64,000 nt of DNA from Erythroxylum novogranatense (GCA_029891385.1 CM057232.1:61875824-61939823), one strand, 5' to 3'. Shown: positions 1 to 12,750, counted from the first letter of the stretch. Notes: generated by a model from the sequence alone, not told the origin. Translations and numbers: made by a program.

Positions 1-1564
1 GGCAGCCGGGAGAAGGCTATAATTTTCCATACGTCGACGTGCACGTGACTATCCATCCGTAACTCTCTACCCCACAAAAAGCATATAAGCAATGCTCAAG
101 ATCATTTATCAAAATGATATGCTTCCATTTTCTTTTCTTCTTTCCATTCAAATCAAAATGCCATGGCACACTCTAATGGCATAACATTATCACATCAATA
201 AACATATTCAATCTGAATTCAACAATGTAATCACATATGGATCAACATCAGAACAATGAATGCAAGTGATTTCTTTAAGACATAAATCAACGTATGCAGG
301 TTCATAAAACACATTATTCAATTTTATTATTTTTATTTTTATTTTTAAATCTTGTATTTTCTTAAAAACATTCCGAAAACATTTTCATAACTTATCAAAT
401 TAAATTAAAATAACAAATTTAACAATTTACTTAATTTATTAAATCCAAATCACTAAATAAATTTCAAAATCTTTCTTCATTTCTCAATTCATTTTAAAAC
501 TCGTAACCCTTTTCCAAAATATATTCGGAACAATAAAATTCAATACTTTCTCAATTTTCAATCAATCTCCCAAATCATTTGAAGACCAGAAATTGAACCT
601 TTGTGTCATTTTTCAAAACTTGAAATTTTCTTAATTTATCAAACATTTAAAACTTGTATAAATTCTTAAAACAGTTTCTAAAACCATTTCAAACGCCTTT
701 CAAAATCGTACTTTTCAACATTTAAATAAACCTTATTTTCTAAACAATTTCAAATGCATTTGAAATCACACTTTGTCAAACATTTTATAAACAAGTTTGG
801 AAATCGTAAACTTTTCAAACACTTTTATAAACAATGTAAAATCATAATTTTCAAATACTTTTTATAAACATTAGACATTCGGAAATTGAAATCTTCCAAC
901 CACTTTTATAAACAACATTTTCTAACTAATTTCGAAAGTATTCAGAAATCATAAATTTTCAACACTTTATCATATTCAAGCTCAATATCATTTATCGAAT
1001 GCTCTTTTTTGAGTATACGAAATGCCAGGGAATCTTTCAAGGCATAACAAAAATGTATTTTTGCAATTCGTCAAAAGTTCATGTATTGAATCAATAATGA
1101 TTTTTCAAATCATTCATACGATGATGCAACATTTACGATGCAATTGAAATTAGAAAATCTCTTTATTTAAAGAAGGCAGTAGTGGCTTATAAATTCTATT
1201 ATAAACAGGTACCCCCTCGATTCGATGCTAGAAAGTTGTTCCTAGCTCCAATTTGTCCATTGGTTCCTTCTTTCCTCCAATTTAACTTCACCTAAAGCAA
1301 TTTCACCCAAATTCAACATCATAAATAACTTAATCCTCAATTTGAACTTAGAAAACATAAATCCCTCATATATTCAAGCTTTCTAAATTACAAATTTCAA
1401 AAAGCCCCAAATTCCAAATTTGGGCATAAACCCTAATTCTCAAAATCCCAAATTAAATCCATAATACTAAGCAATCACCAAAATCGACTCCATAATACAC
1501 AACCCATATCATTTTCCATGATTCTAAACCAACAATCTTCCAAAATTCACAAATCAAAATTTCA

Positions 1565-1804
1565 GGTCTTACCTCATCTTTCGCAAATTTTCAGATTTCT
1601 TAGCTCATGTTGGAGCTCTCATCATCCTCCACGTTTTTCCTTCATGAAGAAACATCAAAATCACACTTGAAACCCAGCAAAAATCGTGACCTAGCTTCTT
1701 CTTCTTTTCCCATCCGAAACACTCTTCGTCTCTCTTCTCTCTTCTGTTTTGCTCTTTTGTATTGTGCTTCACAAGGGAAGAACGACAACCCACTTGCTTT
1801 TATA
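1565..1804 (-). promoter_or_regulatory. LTR promoter candidate: TATA box and first splice donor
   Basis: On the minus strand TATAAAAG lies at 1804-1797. It is followed by about 200 bases rich in A and G, then GATGAG|GTAAG (about 1578-1567), a good plant splice donor. A TATA box, short transcribed leader and splice donor in this order are usual in long gypsy LTRs. Activity is not shown; this is motif reading only. Confidence 0.4.
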
Positions 1805-1964
1805 GTGCCATGTCATTTAATGAATAAGGAATGACCCATATGCCCCTCCATTTAAGCCTATAAACTTAACCCCTTTAAGTAAACTTCCAAAATTGCCCCT
1901 TCCTTTTTGCCTTAAAAACTTTAGAGAAATGTCCCTCTATGTCTTACGAATCCATCGCTTCAAA

Positions 1965-2800
1965 AATCAGATCGATCGGAGCTCTATAGCTCAAGATATC
2001 TCAAAAATACTGAAGTCTGTTCTTCAGACTCGAGGCTGACCATTACACCTGACCTCCGACCCATATTTGAAAGGATTAGAGGCTCCATTGTCGGTCGGCT
2101 CCTTCATAACATTTGTAGCCTCATCTCTCTAGTTTAATTCTCAAAAAGAATCATCTCAATCCGAGCTCTAGCGATCGATATATCTCCACAATACTAAACA
2201 CTGTTCAGCCATTACAACACCTAGACTGAACACTATACCAAACTTCCGACCAATATTTGGAAGTCTTAGAGGCCATATCATAGCTCGGCTCCTTCATAAC
2301 ATTTGTAGCCCCATGTCTCTATTTTAATTTTCAAAAAGAATCAGATCGATCAGAGCTCTACCGATCGAGATATATCCAAAATACTAAACATTGTTCAGCC
2401 ATTACAACACCGAGACTGAACACTACACTGAACTTCTGACCTATATTTGGAAGTCTTACAGGCTCAATTGTCGATTGGCTCCTTAATAAAATTTATAGAT
2501 ATATGTCTCTAGTTTAATTTTCAAAAAGAATCAGATCGATCGGAGCTCTATCGACCGATATAACTCTAAAATATTGAACACTGCTCATACCATTACAAAG
2601 CTGAGACTGAACTCTATACCTAAATTACGACCAGTATTTGAAAGTCTTGGAGGCTAAATTGTCGATCGGCTCCTTCATAACATTTGTAGCCTCATCTTTC
2701 TAGTTTAATTATAAAAAAGAATCAACTCAATCCGAGGTCTATAGCTCAAGATATCTCCAAAATACCAAACACTGTTCAAATGTTTATGACTGATCAGCTC
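1965..2800. repeat. 190-bp tandem array, about 4.5 units
   Basis: Units begin with aatcagatcgatcgg or close variants at 1965, 2149, 2339, 2529 and 2720, which gives periods of 184, 190, 190 and 191 bases. Each unit also carries ggagctctat..gatcgatat, a cattacaa..gagactgaac block, a tttggaagtctta block and ggctccttcataacatttgtag. The last unit is incomplete. Units differ by many substitutions, so the array is old. It sits inside the partial gypsy LTR. Confidence 0.85.
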
Positions 2801-3048
2801 ACTATAATCTGAGCTATCTTTCTCCATTTAATGCCAAAACCGATCTATCTAATATGGAAAGATAGAAAAATGTCTTAGGAATCCAACGCTTCAAAAATTG
2901 GCTTAATCGGATGTCGGACGAAGAAGTTATGGCCAAAACAAGGAAGAGAGGTCGGTCGGCTGAAAATCGATCGCAAAGGTCGCATGTGAGTCGATCGCCC
3001 GCACTGCATTCTTCTCCCGCGCACTTGCCTGGTCGCCGCGCGCATCAG

Positions 3049-3190
3049 TCGGTCTCTCGCACCAGGTCGGTCGCCCGCACCAAGTCGGTCTCCATCACCA
3101 GGTCGGTCGCCCGCATCAGGTCGGTCTCCATCACCACGTCAGTCGCCCGCACCACGTCGGTGGCCCGTACTAGGTCGGTCGCTCCCGCGG
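3049..3190. repeat. 18-bp GC-rich minisatellite, 8 units
   Basis: Eight 18-base units start every 18 bases from 3049 to 3175; the last is short. All begin tcggtc or tcagtc. Two forms roughly alternate: tcggtcgcccgcaccagg and tcggtctccatcaccagg. Because 18 is a multiple of three, an open frame of 157 codons runs through it with an Arg-Ser-Val-Ala-Arg-Thr pattern; I treat that as an artefact. Confidence 0.9.
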
Positions 3191-4334
3191 ACGCGCGCGG
3201 TTGGTCGATCAACCATGCGATCCGACCTCCAAACTTCAAACGTTCATATCTTTTGACTCCGAGCTCCAAATTAGACACGGTTTGTTTCGTTGGAAAGCTA
3301 AGAGACAGCTCTACCATTTTTAAGAAGGACTCAAAGGCAAGCTCAGACACTAAAGGGATCAAAAGTTTACACAAAGATAATTGATCGATAATTTCTCAAC
3401 AGTATCAAAACTTGCAAACATCATAACTTTTGATCCAGAACTCCAAATTTGACAAACTTGGTGTCTATGGAAAGGTAAAAGAACCCTCTACAACCTTTAT
3501 GAAGGCCTTAAGAATCATATCGACCTCTAAATGGGTCAAAAACTCCACACAAAGCTGACTGGTCGATCAGCTTCACACTAACACAACATCAGAACTTCTA
3601 GAAATCATAACTTTCTACTCCCTTGTCCAATATTTTCGTGCTTTATATCAATAGAAAGATAAAAACAAGCTCTACAATGTTCATGAAGAACTCCAAAACA
3701 ACTTGAACCTCTATCTAAGTTAATTTTTCAATCGAAGTTTCTGCCCTGATATCCATCACCTACGCAATATCCAAATTTCATATTATCATACATCATTTTA
3801 AAGCTATTCAAATTCTCTATAACTTTCACGTAACTATTTACTCCAATTCAAACCACATCAGTACGGAAATTGCTTCAAAACACAACATATACCATCCTAC
3901 ACTTAGAGCATTTTCCAAAACCAAAACAAAATACACTTAACTTTCAAAGATCATAACTTTCAATCCCGATATCGAAAAATAGCATACTTTATGGCTACGA
4001 AAAGCTCTCAACATAAGCTACAATTTCATAAAGATCATTTCTTCAAATTTTGCCTGAATCAAAAGTCAACTTTTTACTCCAAAAAGTCAAACTTTCTAAT
4101 TTCTTCAAAATTTTACACTTTCACTTTCTATTTCTTGATTTCAACTTCCATTTCAATCATCTCATCCACTTAAACTTTCATAACCAAAACTAATCTTCAG
4201 AGTCATCAAAACCAATCACTCCATTTCTCATCAATCTCCTTTAAATACAATAACATCTACAACACAATACCTATACAAACACACTCATTGAATTCCATTT
4301 TAATAATTCTAATTTCCATCAAAAGATCGGGGTC

Positions 4335-4702
4335 CAACATAATAGACAAGAATATCAGAAAATAACAACACAAGAAAATTTACGTGGAAACTCCCAAACC
4401 GGAGAAAAACCACGGGCACCGAGAAGAAAATCCACTATGTAAAAAATTCTTATAATCACACAATTTTTCCTCTTACCCAATCCCCCAATACACCAACACA
4501 CTAACAAATAAATACACAAGGCAAACATTCCAACTCTCACCTCAAAAGAGGAATTTAACTAGAGTCAAATTTGTCATACAAATATTTGACTTTGTTTGGT
4601 GCACTAAATAAGGAGGTAGCCACCTCCTTATATAGGTAAGAGACTTGTCTCAATTGTTGTCCCTAACCAATATGAGACAACAAAGGAGCCAATACTCAAC
4701 AT
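4335..4702 (-). mobile_element. Short copia-type LTR, probably solo
   Basis: On the minus strand the text runs from tgttgagtattggctcc (about 4701) through a short-leader TATA region (cctatataaggagg, about 4637-4624) to gtggtttttctccggtttgg and ttccacgtaaattttcttgtg near 4370-4400. That phrase style is typical of Tto1/Tnt1-like copia LTR ends. CAACAT occurs at both 4335-4340 and 4697-4702 and may be a target duplication, but clean TG...CA ends are not visible. No PBS or coding region adjoins it. Confidence 0.5.
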
Positions 4703-4739
4703 ATAAAACAAACTGTAAAACCCATAAAACTCAACCCAG

Positions 4740-5191
4740 CTTATAAAAATAAAAAGAGAGGAACATATAGAGAGAGAGAGGACAACAAAGTAAGTTGAAA
4801 TAAAACCAACGAAAATAGCTTCCTCTTGTTCTTCTTCTTCATTTTTTCAACCGGTAGGTGTATTTAAACACTATCTTTCTCTTCTATTTGTACCTTTTCT
4901 CATGTGTTTCCTTATTTTGTTTATTTTACATTAGATTAGAGAGAAAATTGTGGAGATTAATAACTCAAAAATCTATTGGAAAGGTACTTTCAATAGGAAA
5001 GGTTTCAAGCTAAATTCCATCTCTTTTATGCCGAAACACTTTCGGCATAACAAAGACATTTCTAGAAACTTATTGAAATAGTGAAAAACATGCACATATT
5101 TATATGCAACTTTTGCATATTAAAACCAAATCAAAACATTTTTAAGCGTATGAATCAAAAATAAAACTGTTAAAGCTGTCTCTGATACCAA
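4740..5191 (-). mobile_element. Copia A-type primer-binding site and leader (inverted copy)
   Basis: Reading minus, TTGGTATCAGAGAC (about 5191-5178) directly follows the LTR end at 5192. It is complementary to the 3' end of initiator methionine tRNA, the usual copia primer. The leader continues leftward and matches the plus-strand leader after 21430, including the phrases ttaacagttttatttttgattca and gatttggttttaatatg and a tgccgaaagtgtttcggcat hairpin (about 5030-5050). No gag follows; similarity fades toward 4740. Confidence 0.75.
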
Positions 5192-6730
5192 TGTTGAGAA
5201 AAAATGCCAGATCGAATCTAAGCGCAGCGAAATACATTTAAATTTTTTTCCACAGAATCAACTTTAATAGAATTAAATTAGAAACATAAAACAAGAAATA
5301 GACAAAGCTATGCGAACCTTTTCTAATTTTCTGACACAATTTTCTGCTTCTCCAAAATTGTCAATTCCACGAACCGTTCAATTTTTCGGCCTCTAACGGT
5401 ATCCACAGATCTTTTTCAGAGAAAAACTCAAATCAAAATTGAGAGGAAAAATTGTTAGAACTGCTAGCTCCTTTTTTTTCTAAATTTTCCTTTTTATATG
5501 AAAAATTTTATTTTTTATATCCTTGGATTTTATTAAAATTACAACTAAAGTCAAACTTTAATTATAATTATTAATAAATCCTTATAAGATCAAATATCAC
5601 ATATTGACCCTTAAAGTTTCTAAAACTTCTCAATTAAGTCCAAATTAATTTAAATTTTATTTTCTCCTTTATAGACCTTTTATGTGTGACCCATTAGGTT
5701 CCAAATATGTGGGCAATGATTATAAATTATAATTCTAATTTATAATTAGAATCGAGATAAATTAAAATTTCTTTTAATTTATCTTTAATTCCTAATTAAA
5801 CAATTTATAATCATAGATCATGATTGACGTCTAGCAATATGTCATGACCACCCAAATATTAGAAATGTCAAAGTGGTTTGACGTAACCTGTCTATGCATA
5901 GTTATCTTGTATAAATTAATCATTTCGTCATCTAATGTTCCAATCATATTTGTTCTTGCTAATTAGTAAATAATTTGTTTCGTCTACTCTAAATAATTCA
6001 ATCATATTTTTTCTTGCTAATTAGTAAATGATTTATAATTGATATTTGAACACAACTTTTCCAAATTTCAATTTACTCTGGCCAGAGATTTTCAAAATCA
6101 TTACTAATCAAGAACAGCAGAATAATCTTCCTAATTACTTTAGGACAACGAATTCTTTATTGATTTACTCAACTATCTCCACATATTTCATACTATATCC
6201 AATAACTATTGAATTGAACTATTCCAAGAATAGAACATAAGTAGTATCAAAACATAGTAATTCCTACATAAGATAACTTTGGTAATCTCAAGTCTAAGGA
6301 TCAATTATACAACCATCATAATGAGATAATCCACAGATACACAAGTAATGTTCCATTTGGGATTCTCATAATTGGGTCAATTCAGTGAGCTTATTCTCTA
6401 ATAAGTACCCACATGTTTGTTTAAGTATCTTCATACTTTAATCTATAAGATCAATTACTTTCTTCATAAGAAAGAAACAAATATGTGCTAGTCTAACCAT
6501 TTCATCAATACCCCATCTTGATGAAACTATGAACACGAACATTTTAGGAATAATACAAAAATGCAATTTGAATCTCATAATTATAATCACATTATAATTT
6601 TTTATTGCATAATAATTATTCCAAGGAATTTATCTTTATGATTAATAATTAAATAATTAAAAATACACAAAGATAAATAATGCCTTTTATTGAATAAAAC
6701 AAATTTTATACAATCAAATATACAACCAAA
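5192..6730 (-). mobile_element. Copia A LTR, inverted copy
   Basis: This 1.54-kb LTR is the reverse complement of the plus LTR at 7908-9419 plus 21397-21429. Examples of shared blocks are the gatctgtggatac region (about 5405), the ttagatgacgaaa region (5925-5940) and the tttattcaataaaag tail near 6690. Its 3' end (TG on the plus strand at 5192) touches the PBS. Its 5' end lacks about the first 26 bases (the part up to gcagccaa) and joins plus-strand RT sequence at about 6731. Confidence 0.85.
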
Positions 6731-6732
6731 GA

Positions 6733-7907
6733 ATTTCCTGATCAAGTATGCAAGTTGCAAAGGTCCATATATGGACTGAAGCAAGCGTCGCGGAGTTGGA
6801 ACATCTGTTTTGATGAAACAATCAAAGAGTTTGATTTTATAAAAAATGTGTATGAACCTTGTGTTTACAAGAAGGTAAGTGGGAGTGCAGTCATTTTCTT
6901 AGTGCTTTATGTGGATGACATATTGCTCATTGAAAATGACATTTCAATGCTCCAGTCTGTTAAAATATGGTTATCCAAGAATTTTTCCATGAAGGATATG
7001 GGAGATGCAGCTTATATACTAGGTATAAAGATCAATCAAGATAGATAAAAAAGGTTGCTTGGTTTGTCCCAATCCTCGTACATAGACAAAGTGTTAAAAC
7101 GGTTTAGCATAGAAAATTCCAAGAGGGGATTTTTACCTACATCGCCTGGGATTTCACTTTCTAAGAGCATGTGTCCTAAGACACAAGAGGAAAGAGATAG
7201 AATGAATGGTGTTCCATATGCTTCGGCTATTGGATCAGTCATGTATGTGATGCTATGTACAAGACCAGATGTTGCGTCTGCTTTAAGCATAACAAGCAAA
7301 TATCAAGCTAATCCCGGTGAGGGTCATTAGACAGCTGTGATAAATATCTTAAAGCACTTGAGAAGGACTAAAGATATTTTTTGTTCTATGGAGGAACTGA
7401 GTTGAGAGTTTTGGGTTATTCAGATGCTAGTTTCTAGTCTGATCAAGGTGATAGTAGATCACAGTCAGGGTATATTTTTACTCTTTGTGGTGGAGCGGTT
7501 AGTTGGAAGAGTTTCAAACAGCCAACCATTGCAGATTCAACAACTGAAGCTGAGTATATTGCAGTTTCTGACGCAGCAAAGGAAGCAATTTGGATCAAGA
7601 AGTTCATTACTGAACTTAGAGTGGTTCCTAGCATTGTTGATCCGATAGTAGTGTACTGCGACAACAATGGTGCTATTACACAAACGAAGGAACCGAGATC
7701 TCATCAGCGATCCAAACATGTACTCAGGAAGTTTCATTTAATCTGAGAGATAGTGGAACAAAAGGACATCCAGATAGAACAAGTTCCCATTGAAGAGAAT
7801 CTAGCAGATCCTCTCACCAAGCTGTTATCTCAAAAGAGACATGATAGACATATGGATGGCTATGGTATTCGATACATTGGTAATTGGATTTATTGCAAGT
7901 GAGAGAT
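6733..7907 (+). pseudogene. Copia A reverse transcriptase C-terminus and RNase H remnant
   Basis: The text starts inside RT at the QVCKLQRSIYGLKQASRSWN motif. It contains the catalytic LYVDDILL (about 6907-6930), then the connection region (SKSMCPKTQEERDRM, MLCTRPDV). RNase H follows with [23 protein letters not shown] and VYCDNNGAI, then [11 protein letters not shown] and NLADPLTK. Breaks are in-frame stops near 7046, 7328 (TAG where relatives have Trp), 7435 and 7744, and a frameshift near 7378. The N-terminal half of RT is missing, cut at the junction with the inverted LTR. It ends just before the LTR at 7908. It cannot be functional. Confidence 0.92.
7895..7907 (+). promoter_or_regulatory. 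Polypurine tract of copia A
   Basis: GCAAGTGAGAGAT directly precedes the LTR start TGTTGG at 7908. The same tract (caagtgagagat) precedes the LTR of copia B on the minus strand at 61129-61118. Such tracts prime plus-strand DNA synthesis in LTR elements. Confidence 0.75.
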
Positions 7908-9419
7908 TGTTGGTTTATGCCCTTGCAGCCAATTTTGGTTGTACATTTAATTGTATAAAATTTGTTTTATTCAATAAAAGTCATTCTTTATCTTTGTGTA
8001 TTTTAATTATTTAATTATTAATCATAAAGATAAAATCCCTGGAATAATTGTTATCAATTAGAAATTATAATGTGATTATAATTATGAGATTCAAATTGCA
8101 TGTTGTATTATTCCTAAAATGTTCCTAGTCATAGTTTCTTCAAGATGGGGTATTGATGAAATGATTAAACTAACACATATTTGTTTCTTTCTCATGAAGA
8201 AAGTAATCGATCTCATAGATTAAAATATGGAGATACTTTAACAAACTTGTGGGTGCCTATTAGAGAATAAGTTCACTAAACAAACCCAATTATGAGAATC
8301 CCGAATGAAACATTACTTGTGTGTCTATGGACTATCTCATTATGATGGTTGTATAATTGATCCTTAGACTTGAGATTACCAAAGTTATCTCATGTAGGAA
8401 TTACTATGTTTTGATGCTACTTATGTCCTATTCTTGAAGTAATACAATTCGGTAGTTATTAGATATAGTATGAACTATGTGGAGATAGTTGAGTAAATCA
8501 ATAAAGAATTCGTTGTCCTAAAGTAATTAGGAATAATGTTCTGCTGTTCTTGATTAGTAATGATTTTGGGAATCTATGGTCAGAGTAAATTAAAATTTGG
8601 AAAGGTTATTTTCAAATATCAATTACAAATCATTTACTAATTAGCAAGAACAAATATGATTGGATTATTTAGAATAGACACGAATTCCATACTCTAATTC
8701 TAATTGGAACATTAGATGACGAAAGGATTAATTTATACAAGATAACCATGCATAGACAGGTTAAGTCAAACCACTTTGACATTCCTAATATTTGGGTGGT
8801 CATGACATGTTGCTAGACGTCAATTATGATCTATTATTATAAATTGTTTAATTAGGGAATTAAAGATAAATTAAAAGGAGTTTTAATTTATTTGATTCTA
8901 ATTATAAATTAAAATTATTATTTATAATCATTGCCAACATATTAGGAACCTAATGAGTCACACATAAAAGGTCTGTAAAGGAGAAAGTGAAATTTGAATT
9001 AAGTTGGACTTAATTGAGAAGTTTTAGAAACTTTAAGGGTCAATATGTAATTTTTGATCTTACAAGGATTAATTAATAATTATAATTAAAGTTTGAATTT
9101 AGTTGTAATTTTAATAAAATCCAAGGATATTAAAAATAATATTTTTCATATAAAAAGGAAAAAATAGAAAATGGAAGCTAGCACTTCTAACAATTTTTCC
9201 TCTCAAATTTGATTTGAGTTTTTCTCCGAAAAAGATCTGTGGATACTGCTAGAGGCAAAACGATTGAACGGCTCCTGGAATTGACAGTTTCGAAGGAGCA
9301 GGAAATTGTATCAGGAAATCAGAATAGGTTCGTATAGCTTTGTCTATTTCTTTTTTTATGTTTCTAATTTAATGCTGTTAAAGTTGATTATGTGGAATTT
9401 TTTTAAATTTATTCCACTG
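7908..9419 (+). mobile_element. Copia A LTR (plus), part before the LARD insertion
   Basis: It starts TGTTGGTTTATGCCC after the polypurine tract and runs 1512 bases until the LARD begins at 9420. The remaining 33 bases lie at 21397-21429. Removing the LARD and one copy of CACTG restores the reading seen in the inverted LTR (ttcgctgcgcttagattc there, ttccactg|tgcttagattc here). The joined LTR is 1545 bases. Confidence 0.9.
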
Positions 9420-11756
9420 TGTAACATCCCACCCCCGACGGGAAGGGTAAAATAGTAATTTGGTCAGGAATGAGAGTGATTAGGACTGATTTGGCATTTT
9501 CATGCATACTAGTATTTGTGAACAGTGAATTTTTACACATGAAAAATAATTGTACATGCATTCATGATATTTCTCGATATTTGGGCCTAAACGAAATTTT
9601 ACTGTGAATAATGTGGAAATTGTGTTTGAAAATTTTATTGGAGTGAATTTTTGTGTGTTTTATATTTTAAGAAAATTTTAGGAATTTTTCTGAAAATTTC
9701 TAGAGAAAATTTCCGGACAAAAAAAAATCACCAAGTGGCGAACCGACTGGTTTTCGGTACCGAAAATTTCTGTCCAATGGCACTAGAATATTGGATACAT
9801 TATTTTGGATTTGGGAATTAGAGCCATGGGGTGGATTAATTAGCCATTGGATGGGTTTCTTCTTAAATAATATTATATGATTTTTTTTGTCTTTTTCTTA
9901 TGTAATGCCAAGTGTCCTATGACACATCTCACATTCATTTAATGCTTGTGTCCCCCATCCATCCACGACACTTACAAATCCAAAGACCAAATTGAGTTGT
10001 GTCTTCATGCTCTCTCCCCTTCATTCTCGTAGCGTCCTCCTTATTTGCCACTTTGAAATTTCATGCTCATCTTTTCTCCTTTCTTCTACTTGCTTCCTCT
10101 TCCTTTGCTCACAAAAAAAAGGGGGGCAAACCTAAGCTCAAGTTGATGGTGATGTTGTGTATGGTGTGGAAAAGTAGAGGATTGGTGTATTAGGTGAAGA
10201 ATTGGAACATTGAAGGCATGATTAGGTAAGCTTATATTCTATGTTAGTTAAATGCATGATTGTACCATCTTGTGCAACAAGTGCATGAAGTTGAACTTTG
10301 ACTAGATGGGTATATTACTTCTTTGATGGATTGATGATTGGTAAATAAGGAATTAGAAGCTAATGGATGAGATGTTATATTGAATTGTGTGTTTTTGGAT
10401 GGATTTTTAATGATGTTAGATGATGATTCCCAAAAAAATTGATTGTATGTGTGTGCTGGAATTTTAGGGATTTATGTTCAAGGATAGGTTATGAGTTGGT
10501 TATGGTAGAAATGGGAAGTGAGATGAGTGAGAAATGGTTTAGAAATGGTATAGAAGTGATAGGATGTAGTTTAGTTATAAAAGCTGGAAAATGTGACTTG
10601 TACATGTTTCAATGTTTTGATCATAACTCTTTTTGTGGTTGAGAAAATGAGGTGAGGCTTGTTTTGACTTAAATTTGAGACATTTGTCTACAATTGTTGT
10701 AAAGGGAGCACTGTCCAATTTTAATTAGAAGAGTGTTGAATCTTACTTTAAAAGTGATGTATAAGTGCAGTATGAACAGTAACCGAGCTTGATGATCTGA
10801 AACTTTGATGAATTTTTCTAGGTTGATTTATGAGGAATTGGTGAAAATGGTCTTAATGAAAGTTGAAGCCTATCTTGTTAGCTTCCCATTTCCACTGATT
10901 TTGCAATTTTTCAATATGTACGTTGGGAGTTATGAACTGTTAACTATTGACTGTCTATCTGCATTGTGGTAAAACCTAACCAGAAGTGTAGGTTTTGTGA
11001 GTATTGTGATTGGAAATAAATTTAGAGATTTCTGTTATTTGAATTGATCCAAGTGATCTTCTGAAAAGTTGTATAGGAAGTAACTATCTTGAAAATGAGA
11101 TATACTATACTATTTTTGGATGTCAGAATTGGGAGTTAGGAATTTTCAAAGATTGCACCTAAGTTAGGTCATTGACTAGTGATCAGGGCAGCCTCTTGCA
11201 AGACAGTTTTGAGTTTGTTAGAGGTGGAATTAACTGTTAATGCCTTCATAAGAAGTGTATTATTCTGTTTGATCTTTTCATAGGTATAAATTATGCAATT
11301 TTTTGACATCTGTGCAAGAAGTTATGCTTTTTTATAACATTGCTATTCAGTTCAGGCATTTTTAGTGGGTAGAATCATTCATCAAATTGTTTGACCTACT
11401 TAGCGATTGAATTTGATTTCATGTTGTTCATGAAAGTTGTAGGTCACATTCTGATCTTTCATTTGGAATACATCTTGTAATTGTTAGAAAAGGGAATGAG
11501 AAGTTATGGATTTTACAAAATGTTGCACTGTTTTGACAAAATGTTGCACTGTTCTAAGAGGCTTTGTGAAGGTAGTAACTTTGAGTGTATTTTTGTCACC
11601 CTTAGATGTGAAATTAGTTTTTATGTCCTTCATGAAACTTGTAGATCTCTCTTTTCTATATCAAATAGACACCAAGTTTGTTCAATTTGGAGTTCAGAGC
11701 AAGGAGTTAGGACTTGCGAAAGTTGGGATGTCGGCAAAAAGAAAGAATAAAGCTTC

Positions 11757-11840
11757 CAGTCGACTACAACCTGCACTAGTCAACTAGGACATGTATTTTT
11801 CCAGCACTAGTCGACTACAACCTCTGACTAGTCGACTAGG
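11757..11840. repeat. Palindrome array built on CTAGTCGACTAG (5' LTR copy)
   Basis: Four copies of an AGTCGACT core occur at 11758, 11777 (one base changed), 11809 and 11830. The last is a perfect 12-base palindrome, CTAGTCGACTAG (11828-11839). They are separated by acaacctgc and gacatgtatttttcc spacers. The array lies just upstream of the conserved cttataacttttccgtccga block. The other LTR has a shorter version. Confidence 0.85.
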
Positions 11841-12658
11841 ATGTGTATTTTTCCTTATTTTGCTTATAACTTTTCCGTCCGACGTCCGATTGACCTGATT
11901 CTCGAGGCATCGGATTCGTGAAACATTGAATTTCATTTTATGAGAAATTGGGAATTTTTGGACAAGAAATTGACGTGGGTCTGGGTAATGGTTCTTTGGT
12001 CACTGTTTTATTTATTTTTGGACCTATAGAGGCCCGAATTGAATAATTTCGGTGCCGTTAGATTTCTAATTTTTAGATGGAATGTTTGTGATGGAAATTT
12101 TGGATTAAGGCCGGGAATATCATGAACATGCATTGTACACCTTCAAATTGCTACATGTGCAACATTAAATAGTTCTGATTGAGCAATTGGTAATATTTAT
12201 ATTCTGTAACTGTTATAGAGGCACCTTAGGAGCGCTGATCCACCGATGCCACTAAGACTTCCAGGTATTAGCTCGGAAGTACAGGTGAGTAACCTAGTTG
12301 GTTCCTCAATTTCTGATTGTTTATAGTTACATCTTGATAATTACATGAGAATAATGATGTTTATGTGAAAACTGATTATGACTGAAATGTTGAACCGAAG
12401 GAATGGAAATTGGGCATTGAAGTGTAAACTGGCTATGAATGTGATAAATTGTGACTGTATGAAAATCTGCATGATTGAGAATGATATGTTTGATTCTGAT
12501 AAATTGGATTGGACTGCAATGTGATTTTGTGACTGTATGATATTGTGTATACTTTGATAAATGGGTTTTAGTGACAATGTGAATTGTGATACATTAAGCA
12601 TGTTGCATTCCATATACAAATACTTAAACGGATAATAATAGTTGTGACTTGAGACGCC

Positions 12659-12750
12659 ACTGATATTGAAAAGAGCCTTGAGTTCGAACACTGATACTGA
12701 AAAGAGCCTTGAGCTCGATCACTGAAAAAGAGCTTTGAGCTCGAAGGGAG
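12659..12750 (+). repeat. 31-bp tandem repeat with short hairpins
   Basis: Three units start at 12659, 12690 and 12721 with actga(tatt)gaaaagagc. Units 2 and 3 hold self-complementary cores: GAGC/GCTC around CTTGA (12704-12716) and GAGCT/AGCTC around TTG (12730-12742). Unit 1 pairs only with a G-T wobble. The second LTR has the equivalent at about 20510-20601. It is the counterpart of the stronger array at 50215-50344. Confidence 0.75.

Larger units (their letters stand above)
1..4330 (-). repeat. Tekay/Del-like long LTR, partial
   Basis: This is non-coding LTR-like sequence read on the minus strand, and its left part lies outside the window. About 2890-2935 holds the block (minus: cttcgtccgacatccgatt) that also occurs in the three gypsy LTRs at 9420, 17298 and 49570, where it reads cgtccgacgtccgattgacc. 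Flanking text about stretched gene-like phrases (3240-3560) matches the same part of those LTRs in layout. About 560-1000 is AT-rich degenerate repeat text built on variants of ttataaacaa. The order of the promoter and the cgtccgac block differs from the LARD LTRs, so this is a separate family. Neither end was found. The assignment to the Tekay/Del lineage is inference. Confidence 0.5.

Noticed and set aside
2911..3384. 157-codon Arg/Ser-rich frame resembling an SR protein
   Set aside because: It is produced by the 18-bp minisatellite and sits in a non-coding LTR.
12341..12691. 116-codon minus-strand frame, repeated as 123 codons at 20172-20543
   Set aside because: Presence in both LTRs only reflects LTR duplication. 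It is antisense to the LTR transcript and has no domain.
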